Source: Siphonodentalium dalli (taxonomy: Eukaryota > Mollusca > Scaphopoda > Gadilida > Siphonodentaliidae). Taken from it: a DNA stretch of 64,000 nt. A program made the translations under genes and the position numbers. Under the pieces are notes generated by a model. The model ran no database searches and was not told where the DNA came from. It saw only the letters and a list, made by a program, of their open reading frames with translations. Of the stretch, positions 36,287-48,519 are shown piece after piece (positions within the stretch are counted from its first letter, which is position 1; each line of letters begins with the position of its first letter). The stretch is taken from positions 6,014,001 to 6,078,000 of the forward strand of contig CP136062.1 in NCBI GenBank assembly GCA_032622095.1. The letters run 5' to 3'.

Positions 36287-37549
36287 ATGTTCACTTAGTG
36301 CAATGATTCATTGATTGTTGTTGGCATCTAATCAATGGTTGCTGAATGAATATCAGCAAAGAAAGATCACCATATGGAACTGCGAACAGAATCATGATGG
36401 TCAATGATGCGTTGAACTTGATGGTGCATCGAATTTTCCAAGTTTTTCTGTTGTGTTTTCATTTGCAAAATTGTCATCACGTTAAAAGTATCTATGCTTA
36501 GAATAATGGAGTTCACAAACATGAACACATAGCTTACCTGCTTTTCTCAGTTGTTGTGTTCAGTTTATGCTGATTTTCCTATCACATAACTTTCATATTC
36601 TTCGACGTCGTGTTAGCGAAATAAAATTATTTCTGTGGCAGGACTATTTGTGTATTGTGATTGCGTATTAATCTATAGGCTATAGCACAAACTCACATCT
36701 CTTCGTCCGTTGTTGTTAGAAATACAACAATTTATAACATTAACAAAACTTAATATAATTAAATAAATAGTTTGTTTCATACAATTGCAGAATATTATGG
36801 GTTTAAATGACCAATACGGTTGGAACTATATGTTATCTTCCCATATTATTTATCGATTTTATTTTTAGATTTTATCGCTGAACTTGGAGCACTCAATCGA
36901 AACAAGTTATAGTTAGCACTGGTTAGCCTGGCCTAGGTTTGTCTGCGTCAAACTTTATGAATATTGCATCAATCTTTCAGGCTAAAATACCGATAGAAAA
37001 TTGAAGATATTCTCTACATGTGCATCCATGCGGCTGGAATAGATTTTCTGGGCAAATGTTTAAAAAAAAGTTTTTTAATTTGTAAACAAAACTTGTTCAT
37101 GCAATTTAATTGACGCTTTGTTTGAAGTCTAGCGCTTTAGTTTGATTTGTTTCCAATTATAATCAAATATAGTGAATATACCTGTTAGAAACAAGCTACT
37201 CGCCCTTATACATATTAAACAAAAGACATCAATGATTGTATGACGTTTATATAAATATGAGAATGTTGCACATCGACTGATTTGTGTTGGCCGATTACGA
37301 CAATAATGCTTTAGGCCCACCGATCTACTGTGCGACATTCGTGCTATCCAAAATTCAAAATCCAAGGGTCGTATTACTTAAAAATTGGTGACGTCACAAA
37401 ATCAGATATAGCCTATATACGACCCAAAGCGTCTTTGGTTCGTTATAAGTTAAGTGTTCCCAGTATAAAGTCTAAAATCACATCGAAGTCCCCACTCTGA
37501 CGTCGTCACAAACGCACACCCACCCTCACCCACACACACAGGCGACGGG
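36287..37549. other. No recognisable feature
   Basis: AT-rich, no paired repeats noted. A GTGACGTCAC palindrome at about 37388 is an isolated CRE-like word. Confidence 0.45.
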
Positions 37550-37614
<65 letters not shown>

Positions 37615-37621
37615 CATATAT
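37550..37621. repeat. (TA)n microsatellite
   Basis: About 50 bp of pure TA followed by TGTATATATACATATACATA. Confidence 0.95.
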
Positions 37622-37731
37622 TAACGGATGATGGTACACGTACTCTCTTTTGCATGGTATATTTGTTGCGCATTCGAGGGAATTAAATGTGCGTGTTCAT
37701 GTACATGTATGTCCATATATATATATATATA

Positions 37732-38320
37732 CTAGAAGGTGACCCGACTTCGTCCGGGCTATTCAAAAACCAAATTTCAAGTCGATAGCTCCACCCGTTT
37801 CCGAGATATATAGCCTAATGTCATTTGCGGATACCTCGGCCGGTGATGAGTTAACGCGACATCGGCCGGTTAAGAGTTAAACGCGATCACGTCACGATCT
37901 GTTGACGGCGTAATATATTTACGGAATGTTTTTCGATGGGCGAAGCATGGTCCTGCGTTCTTCCCGATAATTAAGGTAGAAACGTACACAGGCGTGTGAT
38001 ACATCATTGGAAAGATGAAGCGCCACAGATTCTAACCGTTCAAATTATATGACTGGCAATTTATTATTCGCGCTATATCGAATCGATTTGTTAGCACCGA
38101 ACTGAAATATATTAGCGCAAAATGGCGTAAAAACAGATTTGACCTCGGCACGTGAAAAGTTTACATCGGATCTGAAAATTAATATGCCTACGCCACTTCC
38201 CGACCGATAGCACCCTCACATACGAAGTTTCATCGAAATCGGGTCGGCCGTTTTCGAGTTCATCGCGAACACACAGACCACACACAGATACACAGACAGA
38301 TCTTCCAAAATATATAATAG
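37732..38320 (+). mobile_element. CTAG-start element with a reduced core
   Basis: Begins CTAGAAGGTGACCCGACTTC next to a TA run and shares TATTCAAAAACCAAATTTCA and CCACCCGTTTCCGAGATAT with the array at 31542-33431. It ends ACAGACAGATCTTCCAAAAT..AATAG. The middle has a different, mostly unrepeated sequence with an AAGTTTCATCGAAATCGGGT word. Confidence 0.7.
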
Positions 38321-39699
38321 ATGGAAGAAATGGGATGGCACGTTTCAATGGATTCAAACTTAATGGACAATTAGTTCAATAATCCAAATCTGAGTGCGCC
38401 GTGGACATATATATGGAGGTGTGGGACTGTTCATATTCGGAATTTCCAACTGAACCACACCTTGAATCTCACCAAACTCACAATGTCGCGTAAATCCGTG
38501 TACGCACCACGTTGGGCTTTAATCTAACTGTCCACTTACAGTAATCCTCTAGGCGGCCCCGTATTGAGCCATTTCCTTCATATCTGAACCTGTGTCTAAA
38601 CCTGGACATTGCCCAAATCCTAACATGTTTAGTGGTCTGGCGTCAGGCAACTTGAACCCCGATTTGATTCAGTTAAATTAGATAGTTGTTTAACTGACAA
38701 CGGGGGCGGGACCAAAACATAATATCATCAACCGACCATGGTTATGGCCAGGTGTGAGGATTTTTTTTAATTTGAACCCTGAAAATTGCAGAATCCTAGC
38801 ATCCAGACTTGCTTTAAGATTTCCAATTGTTGGACATTTTCCAAACTTTGCACACCTCTGAGGTTGGTTCAATTCCAACTGATGGCAATTTCAGTCCAAT
38901 ACTTTTGCCAAAAAATAAGCAAAAGTTGATCTAAAAAAAATCCCCACTAATATTTTTTTGGAAAATAAACTACGAGAACAATTTCAACATATTGTTGATG
39001 TCAAATTTCCAAGTAATACTGTCGTGTCAGGCATGAAATTTCCAGCTTTTGAATATTTTGATTAAAGTTGGGATGAGACACCCCCCCCCCCCCCCATCGC
39101 CACGGCCCTATGTATACTGTGCAAACGGAAAATGTGTCACATTTGATTCGGGATGTTGAAACTTAAATATATAATACAAAATCCAATCCGAATGATTAGA
39201 CACCAATTTGTAGATGTATGCGACGAAAATATCTCAAAACTGACAATGACCATGCTTTTGGTGCGACACTCACTTCACAGATTGTCTATGAACTCAAACA
39301 AACCTTCAACAATGCTGTTTAAATATCATTAAAATTACCAATACCTGAATGTTTGAGTTGGATATTAATAATTTCGGCATTTCCATTCCTAAAATTGTTC
39401 ACTTCACTATACTGCCCAACCATACCTCTAGCAGCAGCGGTTAGATGTTTACTGGTGTACAACAATATCATATTGCAGTTGAGTGAGAACTAAAAGGGAA
39501 ACTATTAACAAGTAAAGGCGAGACATGAATATAAGTTACGCGTATCTTCGTCGGCGATGTGTAAACTCTCTGCAGTAACCTTCGCCGGTTAACGGGTTCG
39601 CCGCTTAGATCGCTCACCGGCTATGTGTAAAGGGCACATCAGAGTGTATACACATATTAAATGTAGTTATACAACTGAACTGTATGTAAATGTGTCTAA
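38321..39699. other. No recognisable gene
   Basis: Contains a C run near 39080 and a TTGGACATTTTCCAA word near 38830 resembling the ends of the element at 43719-44222. CGATGTGTAAACT and CTATGTGTAAAGG words repeat at about 39557 and 39621. Confidence 0.4.
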
Positions 39700-40170
39700 C
39701 ATTCGAAACATGAACGTTCTGTAATGGCGCAGTTAAGATGTGGAATATTACCATTACGTGTAGAAACCGGTAGGTGGAAGAGAGAGGATTTGGATGAACG
39801 GTTATGTGTTTATTGCGATAGGAACACTGTTGAAGATGAACTCCATTTCATTTTCTCATGTGGAGCGCACGATGACATCAGAATTGACTTCTTCGCAAAT
39901 ATAAATTTCTGGAGCAATGCTGTCAATACTCTGAGTTTCATGGCTGGTTATCTAATGACTATCTTTCCTTGTCAGACATCTAAATTTTTACATAAAGCAT
40001 TCGAGAGGAGACAATCAAAAGTTTTGACACCACGCACTGTAGTTTAATGTAAATATTGGACTTCTAGGCCTTAATGGCCGGGTGTATTGGACACGTCACA
40101 TACTATTTGTAAGTATACGTATATGTATTATATTTATACGTATGTCACTATAATAAAATATATTTTCAAA
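39700..40170 (+). mobile_element. 5'-truncated LINE 3' end
   Basis: Holds the last part of an ORF2 (next entry) and a 3' UTR with the small hairpin AGGCCTTAATGGCCG near 40060, running into AT-rich sequence near 40165. Truncation at about 39700 is typical of incomplete reverse transcription. It is a different family from the LINE at 11752, whose ORF2 end lacks this knuckle. Confidence 0.7.
39724..40047 (+). pseudogene. C-terminal zinc-knuckle fragment of a LINE ORF2
   Basis: 107 residues beginning MAQLRCGILPLRVETGRW and continuing ERLCVYCDRNTVEDELHFIF. C28, C31, H41 and C46 form a CX2CX9HX4C knuckle. This AQLRCGILPLR..ETGR..C..C..EDE.HF block is the C-terminal nucleic-acid-binding region of many invertebrate LINE ORF2 proteins. 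The frame continues upstream a few codons (SKHERSV) to a stop at 39697, so the methionine is internal to the original protein. Endonuclease and RT domains are absent, so it cannot act alone. Confidence 0.8.
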
Positions 40171-43100
40171 TAATTATACGATGGCTCGCATCTTGGATAT
40201 AACAATTTATGTTTGTATTTTATGAGCAACGCTCGAATGCGAATGTAGCGATGTGACCCGATAACAACAATCGGCAGTCGCCTCTTAGACACGCACTCAC
40301 TCGAGATTTGTCACAGCTCCATCCTTCTAAACCGCGGTCCACAAAGGACGACGAATTCGTTATCTCAAGCCTAGCCTCTGTTAACCAGGGTTAGCCGGAC
40401 CATCTAATTATATGGTTTAGTTGCCGTTTAAGCTAAGATATCGCAAATCAAATATCGAAATTGACAAAAACTTATTCCCAACACTTTATGCATGTGAGAG
40501 TGCTTCTCGGCTATAAATGTCACATCAAGATATTCTGGCTGTCGTAATTAATGAGTCTAGCAATCGACAGAACGCGACGGGTCGCCATTAGTATAAGTAC
40601 GATTAATTATCTCGACGATACGGTAACACTACTGCGAAGCCAGAGATGACGAATGCGTCACTTTGGCCTACGGATTTAGCTGTAAAATGGCGACTTAAAG
40701 CTATATGATTACGTAGATTAGGTTTAAACCGGAAATGACGAATCCATCCAATGTGAGTTGTTAAATGCCTATAGTACTAATCACTGACGTCGGTGTCCCT
40801 TGACTTACTATACTAGGAAAGAATATAATACATTTTCACACAACCCTACAATAACCAGTGGCCAATTTAATTTAATTGGAAATGTATCCAGAAAATAATT
40901 AAATCGAACATTTTAGTCGATACGCGAGAGTTCTGATAATTTTGGTCGGTCGGATCACCTATGATAAAGCCCGTTCATGATTTCATTGCCCATGTACGGT
41001 GAATGTCAAAGAGCGTTTTGTAATATGGTTTATTCTGTTTTCTTACAGCTTGTTGTCAAAGCGGATTTGACATACTTAGTATGATAAATTGGTGACATGT
41101 TCCAACAACGTGGCTAACTACAGTAGTTGAGGAACAGCGTTAACTGAATCCAGTCAAGGGTTAACTGAATCCACCCAAGCGTCTGACTTTGAGTCTCAAT
41201 AATTTGACAGTTGTGATACCCAACGGTGGGATATTGGTGATGTCCTACGGATATCCAATTGCTGTACTCATATATCAAACGCTTGGGTCTACTGCACAGT
41301 GTAACAGCGTGCCAATTGTGTCTATTATTCAGGATAGCTAACTGATGATGTTTAAACGCGACCCCACTACGCATGTTTAAGTCCCTATATTATCTGACAA
41401 TCCTTCGCCTTGTGAGATATGTGAAGTGTCAATAGGTAGCCCCATGAACTTCGAATCGTTACAAATCTTGAATGCTGTGTCTGTTGAAGAGGTTAAATGG
41501 GAACATCTCAACAACTGACATGGCCACTGTTATGTATATTTGATGTGTATTAAGGGTATGTTATACTAGGGAATATATTTCTTTATAAAAAAAATTGCCG
41601 TGGACAATGAGTTCCCTTGTGGGGCGTAAATTACCACAGCATGAAGTCATATGTTTGTACGTAGATACCCCACTAATCTCACCAGGGCTCGCAAAGAATC
41701 ACCGTGAACCACATATAATCGCCGCCCTCTACTTGGCATATTACAGGTAATAAGGCTATGCAGTTTATTTTTTTAACGTGTTAATCAAATTGTAGTAATG
41801 TTCGAAATATAACCTCATTAAGTGTCCCGCTTCATAATTCATAGAACAATTACTTAATTTTGTATTGTTCCGAGTTTGTTTCGATTGTCACCTATATACA
41901 CGCGTATCGCCCCAGCCATCACCACGGCGATGCATCCTGTCTATGTTTGAACGTAAGAAGATCAATGATACAACAGGGTCAGACACATATGTCTGACATA
42001 TATTCAGGACACTCCGCCCCAGTGTTTGTTACCTCTTTACTCTACCCCTTCATATTGTCATTGTTCTCATTATTGTAGACATGTGCTCATAACATTGTTC
42101 GAAGAACGTTCGTGAATAACTGAATATTGCAATGAATATATCACATTATATTAATTTCCATAAATATATATTCAGAGCCATAATAAGTAGGATCACTCTA
42201 GAGATACCAAGCGAAGCTACTATATGACATGATGTACTATATTCATAATTTTAAAATGCTACATTTATATTGCTTTATGGGTCAAATTTGATGACTTATA
42301 TTGAGGTAGATCATACTATGAATCTCTACGCGGGGTAAGCGTATAGAGATCACATTACACCAGTTCAAAACCTTGAACATTTTGACAATCTGCATGACGG
42401 AAAATATGTAGCATTCAATAAAAGCAACGCTGGTAATATATTTCTTCATTTTACACCGTTCGTGAAAGTAGACTAATCGTATGCCAACGGGGACACAAAT
42501 ATTTGAGACACGTAGGCTATTTTATTTTCAATTTAATTAAATTTTTGTTTTACCGCCCGTTTCTATTGTTATTTTCGATAAAAATACCTACCCCTTAATA
42601 ATGTATTTCACATTAGTTAAATATGCCTCGTCGAGATTGCACGATCATGCGACTTTCGTGAACCGAATTTGCTTTGCGTCACTTACAATCGTGATACTCC
42701 CCGGGAACTCTATTCGATCTGCTAAACAAAAGTCGCTTAAATCATGAAATTTCGAGGAGGTACCAGCCGTAATGTGAAATATGTTTTTACGGCATAGTTA
42801 CTAACGAAGAAGTAAGGTCCATGTGTTGTCTGTTCCAAGTTACAAATTCTCCGTCAGAAGAGGTCAGCAAATCAAAAGATTCCCATGTTTTTAACTTGTG
42901 CAGGATGATTTCAACATGAGTAATGAGTAGCCCGAGTAGGGATTCGTGGCATGATATAATATGTATGCTAAAGTCTGAACCCATTTAAAAAACAATTGCA
43001 CAATATTTTACACGCGATTTATTTCGTTTTGCACAATAACACCTACAATATTGCACCTGTAATCGTAAATTGTAGGTGAACATGTTAAGTATTAATTTTA

Positions 43101-43718
43101 AGTAACGGTTTCAATTAACCAAACCGAATAAGAGTATATTCCGGTCGGGATTTCACACTTATACATATGCAAGTTAGCTTCAACGTCTGTTGTATCGATG
43201 CAAATTATAACAAGTAGGTAGATCATTGGATTGCGCTTGCATGAGTACCATATCTTCCATACTATTTAGTTTTGTGTCTAAATTAAATGGATGCTTTATG
43301 AACATTACAAATACAGGAAATAACTAATGTTCCAGGTGGGGATATAAATCGAAAGTAGGTGTATCGAAATTTCAGATAGCCTCTAGAATTTTCCCCTGAC
43401 ATAAGAGGAGGTTTGGACAGGGACGCGGTGGGGGTGTCACCAACTTGAAATTTCCGATCAGCCGACAAACAACACCCAGACTGATAATCCCTGGAAAGCA
43501 TTATCAATTATGTATTTAAATAACATACAACATGTACATGCGTTTATACCATCATCTTGTTAAGTTACATTAGATTGTATCTAGAGAAGTATTTGATCGG
43601 TTGAAAAATACTTGTGCACAATCCCTGTAGTATATTATTCAAACCAAATATGCTTCAAGTCAAGTCAATTTCCAATAACACTCCATCGCCAATATGCGTA
43701 AGAAACATTACATTTGCA
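40171..43718. other. Long stretch with no recognisable feature
   Basis: AT-rich sequence without clear tandem or inverted repeats. GTTAACTGAATCCA occurs twice near 41140-41180. Open frames up to 86 codons are unremarkable. This is the longest stretch in the window free of recognised repeats and could hold exons or regulatory DNA that I cannot see. Confidence 0.4.
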
Positions 43719-44222
43719 GCCCTTTAGTTGGACATTGTCCAAATTGTACTTGAATATTTCAAACCGCCCAATATACAGTTAACACCCTTCAAATATCCAT
43801 TTCAATTCAACAATAGTACCGGCAGATGGAAAATATTAACTTTTTCATTTGGTACTAAATGTTGAAAAACGTTGCCAAAGATGAGAGAGAGAGGTGCCCT
43901 CACCAGATCTGACCTTCCCGACACCTTCAGTCACCATTGACGAACCATTCATGATTTTGCTTTTCATCATTAGTAAAATACCACATTTATACTGTCATTG
44001 GGGAGGTTTGGCTCTCGTTTGGAGTGAGACCTTTAAACTTTGGTCAAACTTTCAATTTTATTGCCAACACAATATCAGTTAAATATTTAACAAAATTGAT
44101 TGAAATTGTTCTGAAAGTTTCCAACTATAACCATGTTCACTGTAGCGTTTTTAGACCACTTCAGGTAAATGTGTGACTGAAATTGTCACCTGTTGGACAA
44201 TGTTCAACTATAGGGGCTTTGG
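43719..44222. mobile_element. Inverted-repeat element (about 500 bp)
   Basis: The left end CCCTTTAGTTGGACATTGTC and the right end, reverse complemented CCCCTATAGTTGAACATTGT, match over about 25 bp and include the palindrome TTGGACATTGTCCAA. No ORF. The target duplication is unclear. Confidence 0.6.
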
Positions 44223-44890
44223 CGGGAAATATAAAAAATTTGGAATGCTTGAGCTACGAGTTGGTAAATCATACCACCGGGGCACGGGTGCAAATGGTTT
44301 CCAGAGACTTTTAATCCTTTTGAAGATGGTGTTAATTCTAAGTTTTGCATAAATATTAGCTGACACATCATCCCTTCGGGAGCCTTTATTCGGCGCCGGG
44401 TTGCGCCACTGTGTACGTTAGGGGCTATTGACCCATGTGTGCGCTTCGCGCATATTACAGACATATCCTGCTCTTTTATATATTTGGTCATAGTATTATG
44501 CTACTTCAATATATCCTCGGGCAACTGGATACATATTCGACCTAAATATTGAAATTGGTTCATATTGGACTTATTTGGTTCTGATGTAAGCCCATAGCGG
44601 ATTTTTACGCATTATTATGTTGGTTGGTGCGGGCCACAACGAAACCACATTAATAAAGAGCGTACATCTGGTGCTGAAATAGGCCCATATAGTGAGCGTA
44701 TTTGGCATTTTTTGTTATTTATTTAATTAATTTGTTTAATCATAATTGTTAAAAACTAATAGCTATAACAGTTATAACCTTCATCACTAGTCAACACACC
44801 AAATTTGGATTAAATCGGTCAAGGTGTCTGACGGAAAATTCAGAACATACAGACGGACAGACATACCTGCTCTTTTATATATAGAGGATA
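44223..44890. repeat. Direct repeat of an element tail, TCCTGCTCTTTTATATAT
   Basis: ACAGACATATCCTGCTCTTT at about 44456 and ACAGACATACCTGCTCTTTT at about 44859 are the same terminal word, 402 bp apart, preceded the second time by CAGACGGACAG. This looks like two tails of one dispersed family, similar in style to the CTAG-start elements. Confidence 0.5.
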
Positions 44891-44899
44891 AGAAATGAG

Positions 44900-45017
44900 T
44901 GTTTCTCTCATATGATATTTATGAAACGAGTCTAAGAATTTTCAGTTTTCTCGAGCCTCTGGCGAGAGAAAACTGAAAATTCGTAACGAGTTTCATAAAT
45001 ATCATATGAGAGAAACA
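44900..45017. repeat. Long hairpin beside the Crypton
   Basis: Two arms of about 57 bp, TGTTTCTCTCATATGATATT..TTTTCAGTTTTCTCGAGCC and its near-complement, are separated by only a few bases. Mismatches cluster around 44926-44933. It lies 15 bp left of the inverted repeat bounding the Crypton and may be that element's 3' subterminal structure. Confidence 0.85.
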
Positions 45018-45031
45018 CGAATTACATATTC

Positions 45032-47215
45032 TATTTATCATATGACACCTATGAATGGATTATGATGTCCAAAACGCACACAAATCACTAAATATCTATA
45101 TGACATCGGCAGCAAAAGGTTAATGTGACGTCACTTCATTGCACCGGAAGCCCAATTACACCTGGTGAACTAGCAGAAATAATATGCACGCGAAGATATA
45201 GTGCGCTATTCTGTTCTCAGTTTGTGACATTAAATCGTATGTTTATTAGATAAAAACGAATTACATATTCTATTTATGTATAACAATGTCCAAAACTATA
45301 TATTTCAAGATTATAATTGCGAGTTTGTGTTCAAAATATTGGGTCAAGGACGAAGAATTTGGATTTCCAGGAATATTTTAATAGTAGGCCTATAACTAAA
45401 CTGGTGACAATTTTATTCATCGACAAAACATCACTGGAATTTTTAATCATTTGTGGAAAATTGTTGATGTTGACACGTTATTTTAATCAGAATCTGTGTC
45501 CGAATATATCACACGTCGGCGTTTCGCTTGTTTGGGACTGGCACCGTCCTTTCCATGGATGTGAACCTGGATAGATCTGCCCGAAATGTTTCCTGCGAAC
45601 AATGTGTGCACACCACCGGAATTATGTAGAACATGGCTGTTTGATTCTGATTTGGATTGTAAATTGCAAGTGGGAATTTGCGTAGTTGGCGCTGGGATGT
45701 TCATATTGGATTGTGTTCTAGTGGAAAGAATGTTCGAAATATTCCTGTGCTATGGTCGTTTATATGGCTGTAGTTGTTGATCGACTGAATGTTTTTGTGG
45801 CCACTGATCTGCATAATTTGATTTGTGGGGACGTTATTTTCGGACAATTTTTGGATTAGGTACTTCCAGACGCTATGGTTGAATAATCGTTTCACTTTGG
45901 ATAATCCGGGGGCAACTGCCATGCGGGACATTGTCGAGGTAAGTTTATTTCTTCCAATCGGCTGATTTTTGAACCATTGATCACCGATATGCATCGACGA
46001 TTGACGAGTGTGGGTGGCTAAGTAGAACGGGTCTGTTTTCGCGAGAAGCCGATTGGTCTCTTTGACGCGTATACCTTGTACATTTCCACTGGACATCCAA
46101 CTGGTGTTTCCGGGGTCGACCACATTTTAGGCTTCACGACCCGCACATCCCTTGGGTTTTCACCTTGTCGTGTTTTCGTTTGTCTTTCTGTAAATTCCAG
46201 AAATGCGCGACCACGTTGATCTGAACCTAATTCCAAATCTCCCCAGCACATGTTTCTGTGTTCGTCGGAACCTCTCAAGCCGAAATGCACATAATTGTTG
46301 AACCACATGGTGTTTATTAGGGATTATGTGGTTGTTTTTCCGAACTGATCGCATTCCCATAATTTGTCCACCTCGTCGTCTGTAATGCGTCAGATTTTCT
46401 GGTCTTGTTGCCTTTTCCATCACGTTTAAGCAATTTCTGTTTCGCGTTTATCTCGTACTTTCGCAAACAGACGACTGCCAACAATTGTGTGTTGGTAATT
46501 AAATCGGCGCAATTGGCGATCAACGCTACTCATAAAACATCGTAGCGTGGAAGGTTCATAGTTTGTCCCATCTGTTTTTTTTCAGCTGAATGAAGAACTT
46601 GCACATACTTGGACATAACAAATTCATTAGGGTGGATGTTTTGCATTTCACGAGTTTCGTCACGTGAAGTTAGGAATGCCCGAATAATGTTGACATCGTA
46701 ATGCGTTTTTTGCAACGTGTTTTTGTTGCTTTGTTGCAATACGAAATTGTTGATGTCGTCATCGAACTAGGAATTTCCGATAGTCGTCCTACTTTCGCTT
46801 CGATGCGTCGATTCCAACTTCAAACGATCCTCCGATACAGTGGCCTCGTAATCTATCCCATCGATGGACACCGCATACATATCCCCCGATGTTGAAGCAA
46901 TGCATCGGATAACTGTCGCTACCCCTCCATCGTCTAAGATAACTTTATCGCTTGTAGAAAATTTCGTCATCGCATTGATTCGTGAATTTGTTTTGCTTTT
47001 CAAAAATAGTTCTATTTTGATTTACGCGTACGAATTTGACCTGAATCTAGTCAGAGATAAGGCTCGATCTCCGGCTGCCATTCAGCCAATCAGAACACAC
47101 TTTTTGTCAACAAACCAATCAAATTATCGGAAGGTGATATGAACTAGTAGTTGATATAAAATTGATTTATGACATACTTTTCAAAGTAAATAATGATTGA
47201 GTCATATGATAAATA
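45032..47215 (-). mobile_element. Crypton DNA transposon (tyrosine recombinase type)
   Basis: A decayed recombinase gene on the minus strand lies between exact 15-bp inverted copies of TATTTATCATATGAC (45032-45046 and 47201-47215). Cryptons use a tyrosine recombinase and usually lack terminal inverted repeats, so this bracket may be only the visible edge, or a coincidence of AT-rich sequence. ACGAATTACATATTCTATTT occurs just left of the element (45018) and again at 45255. Confidence 0.75.
45483..46970 (-). pseudogene. Crypton tyrosine recombinase (DUF3504-like), inactivated
   Basis: Read from 46970 downward: MTKFSTSDKVILDDGG, a small beta-rich N-terminal module; NKNTLQKTHYDVNIIRAFLT, the SAM-like core-binding region; KLLKRDGKGNKTRKSDAL; VHFGLRGSDEHRNMCWGD with the first catalytic Arg; FLEFTERQTKTRQGEN and RDVRVVKPKM; NHSVWKYLIQKL; ISGHKNIQSINNYS with His and the nucleophile Tyr; and a C-terminal tail ending KRRRVIYSDTDSD. 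This order is that of DUF3504/Crypton recombinases common in aquatic invertebrates. The reading frame has at least two stops and about three frame changes. NHSVW stands where an H-x-x-R is expected; TGG could derive from CGG by C-to-T change. About 500 codons, near normal length. Confidence 0.85.
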
Positions 47216-47530
47216 TAGTTAAAACCCACTTGCGCGTCTACCTATTGTTGTTGCTTGAGTATTATGCCGGTGAATGTCTTCCACCGAAGACGCCGAGGTG
47301 TTAGCTCGCCGAGGTGGTAATTATTTTGAGAGTCATTATTAGCTCAACTGTGCATTATCTAAATAATGACCGGTCAATTAATGAACACCTCGGGAAGAGG
47401 AATAAACACTCCTGGTTAAGTGGCCTGCTTTTATGCTGGTGGGTCCTGGAGAATTACTATGATGTTGGTAGAGCAAAGTGATGCTGTTTTGAAAATGTAC
47501 CATTATTTGTTCTTAGTTGTCATTTTCCCA

Positions 47531-47850
47531 ACAGACAGTATTTAGGTTGATCGATGTTGGTGAGATGAACTGACCTGACAGTATTTATGTGGATAGATGT
47601 TGGGGAGATGAACTGACCTGACAGTATTTAGGTTGATCGATGTTGGGGAGATGGACTCACCTGACAGTATTTGTGTGGATAGATGTTGGGGAGATGAACT
47701 GACCTGACAGTATTTATGTGGATAGATGTTGGGGAGATGAACTGACCTGACAGTATTTAGGTTGATCGATGTTGTGGAGATGAACTGACAGACAGTATTT
47801 AGGTTGATCGATGTTGGTGAGATGAACTGACCTGACAGTATTTAGGCTAA
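47531..47850 (+). repeat. 43-bp minisatellite, about 7.5 units
   Basis: Units begin GACAGTATTT and end GATGAACTGACCT. Two variants, AGGTTGATCGATGTTG and TGTGGATAGATGTTG, occur in the order A-B-A-B-B-A-A plus a partial. The array shows variant blocks consistent with unequal exchange. Confidence 0.92.
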
Positions 47851-48332
47851 TATGAACGAATGGAGGAAAGCCATTAAGTTTATAGAACATTGAAAAACAT
47901 ATAGATGTATATCATATAGATAATGGATGGCTTGGAGTTGACTATGCCAAAATAGCGGTCCGAGAGGAGGAATAGTCCTCGAGCCGCAGCTCACTAAGAG
48001 CACAAGACATTCATTATTTATTATATAATATCGAACATTTGTGCCAATTCTCACACAATTTCTGAGTCTGATTTTGTAACATTTTTATTTACCTTGAATT
48101 TTGTAAATCGGTCTCAGATTTAACAATTTACGGCAATTTTTATGACGATGACAGGGGAGCATAACTATTAGTTTATTAGTTACATCTAACAGCATCTCTT
48201 CATGATTCATTTATAATATGATCATGTACGTAAACGTAATTTGCGCCCGCGTGTTACTGTTCATGGGATTATCGGATGAATTGTTATCTTTATAGAAGGA
48301 TTTGATGATAAACCCTAACGGTGGATACACAC
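47851..48332. other. No recognisable feature
   Basis: AT-rich sequence between the minisatellite and the foldback element; nothing supported. Confidence 0.45.
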
Positions 48333-48519
48333 CACAGGGGCGTGTAACGCGCTCCGCTGTCCGCCCCCCTTTTGCGCTGCCCATATACGCCGCTTCTATA
48401 TACGCGCCTGCTTCAAGTGAATGGTAGTAACGTGAAGCAGGCGCGTATATAGAAGCGGCGTATATGGGCAGCGAAAAGGGGGGGGGGGCGGACAGCGTAG
48501 CGCGTTACAGGCCCCTGTG
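48333..48519. mobile_element. hAT-like foldback MITE with exact 8-bp target duplication
   Basis: Two arms of about 85 bp run from CACAGGGGC to GCCCCTGTG, with GCGCGTATATAGAAGCGGCG in the right arm and a short loop around AAGTGAATGGTAGTAACGTG. ATACACAC is duplicated exactly at 48325-48332 and 48520-48527. An 8-bp duplication and a CAGGGG-type end fit the hAT superfamily. Single arms occur in both copies of the low-copy repeat (about 3190-3265 and 11425-11515). Confidence 0.85.

Noticed and set aside
37388-37397. GTGACGTCAC as a functional CRE promoter site
   Set aside because: It is an isolated palindrome with no adjacent gene or TATA context, and the word also occurs elsewhere in the window.
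47531-47850. CRISPR array
   Set aside because: Units are contiguous 43-bp repeats without unique spacers, and the DNA is animal.
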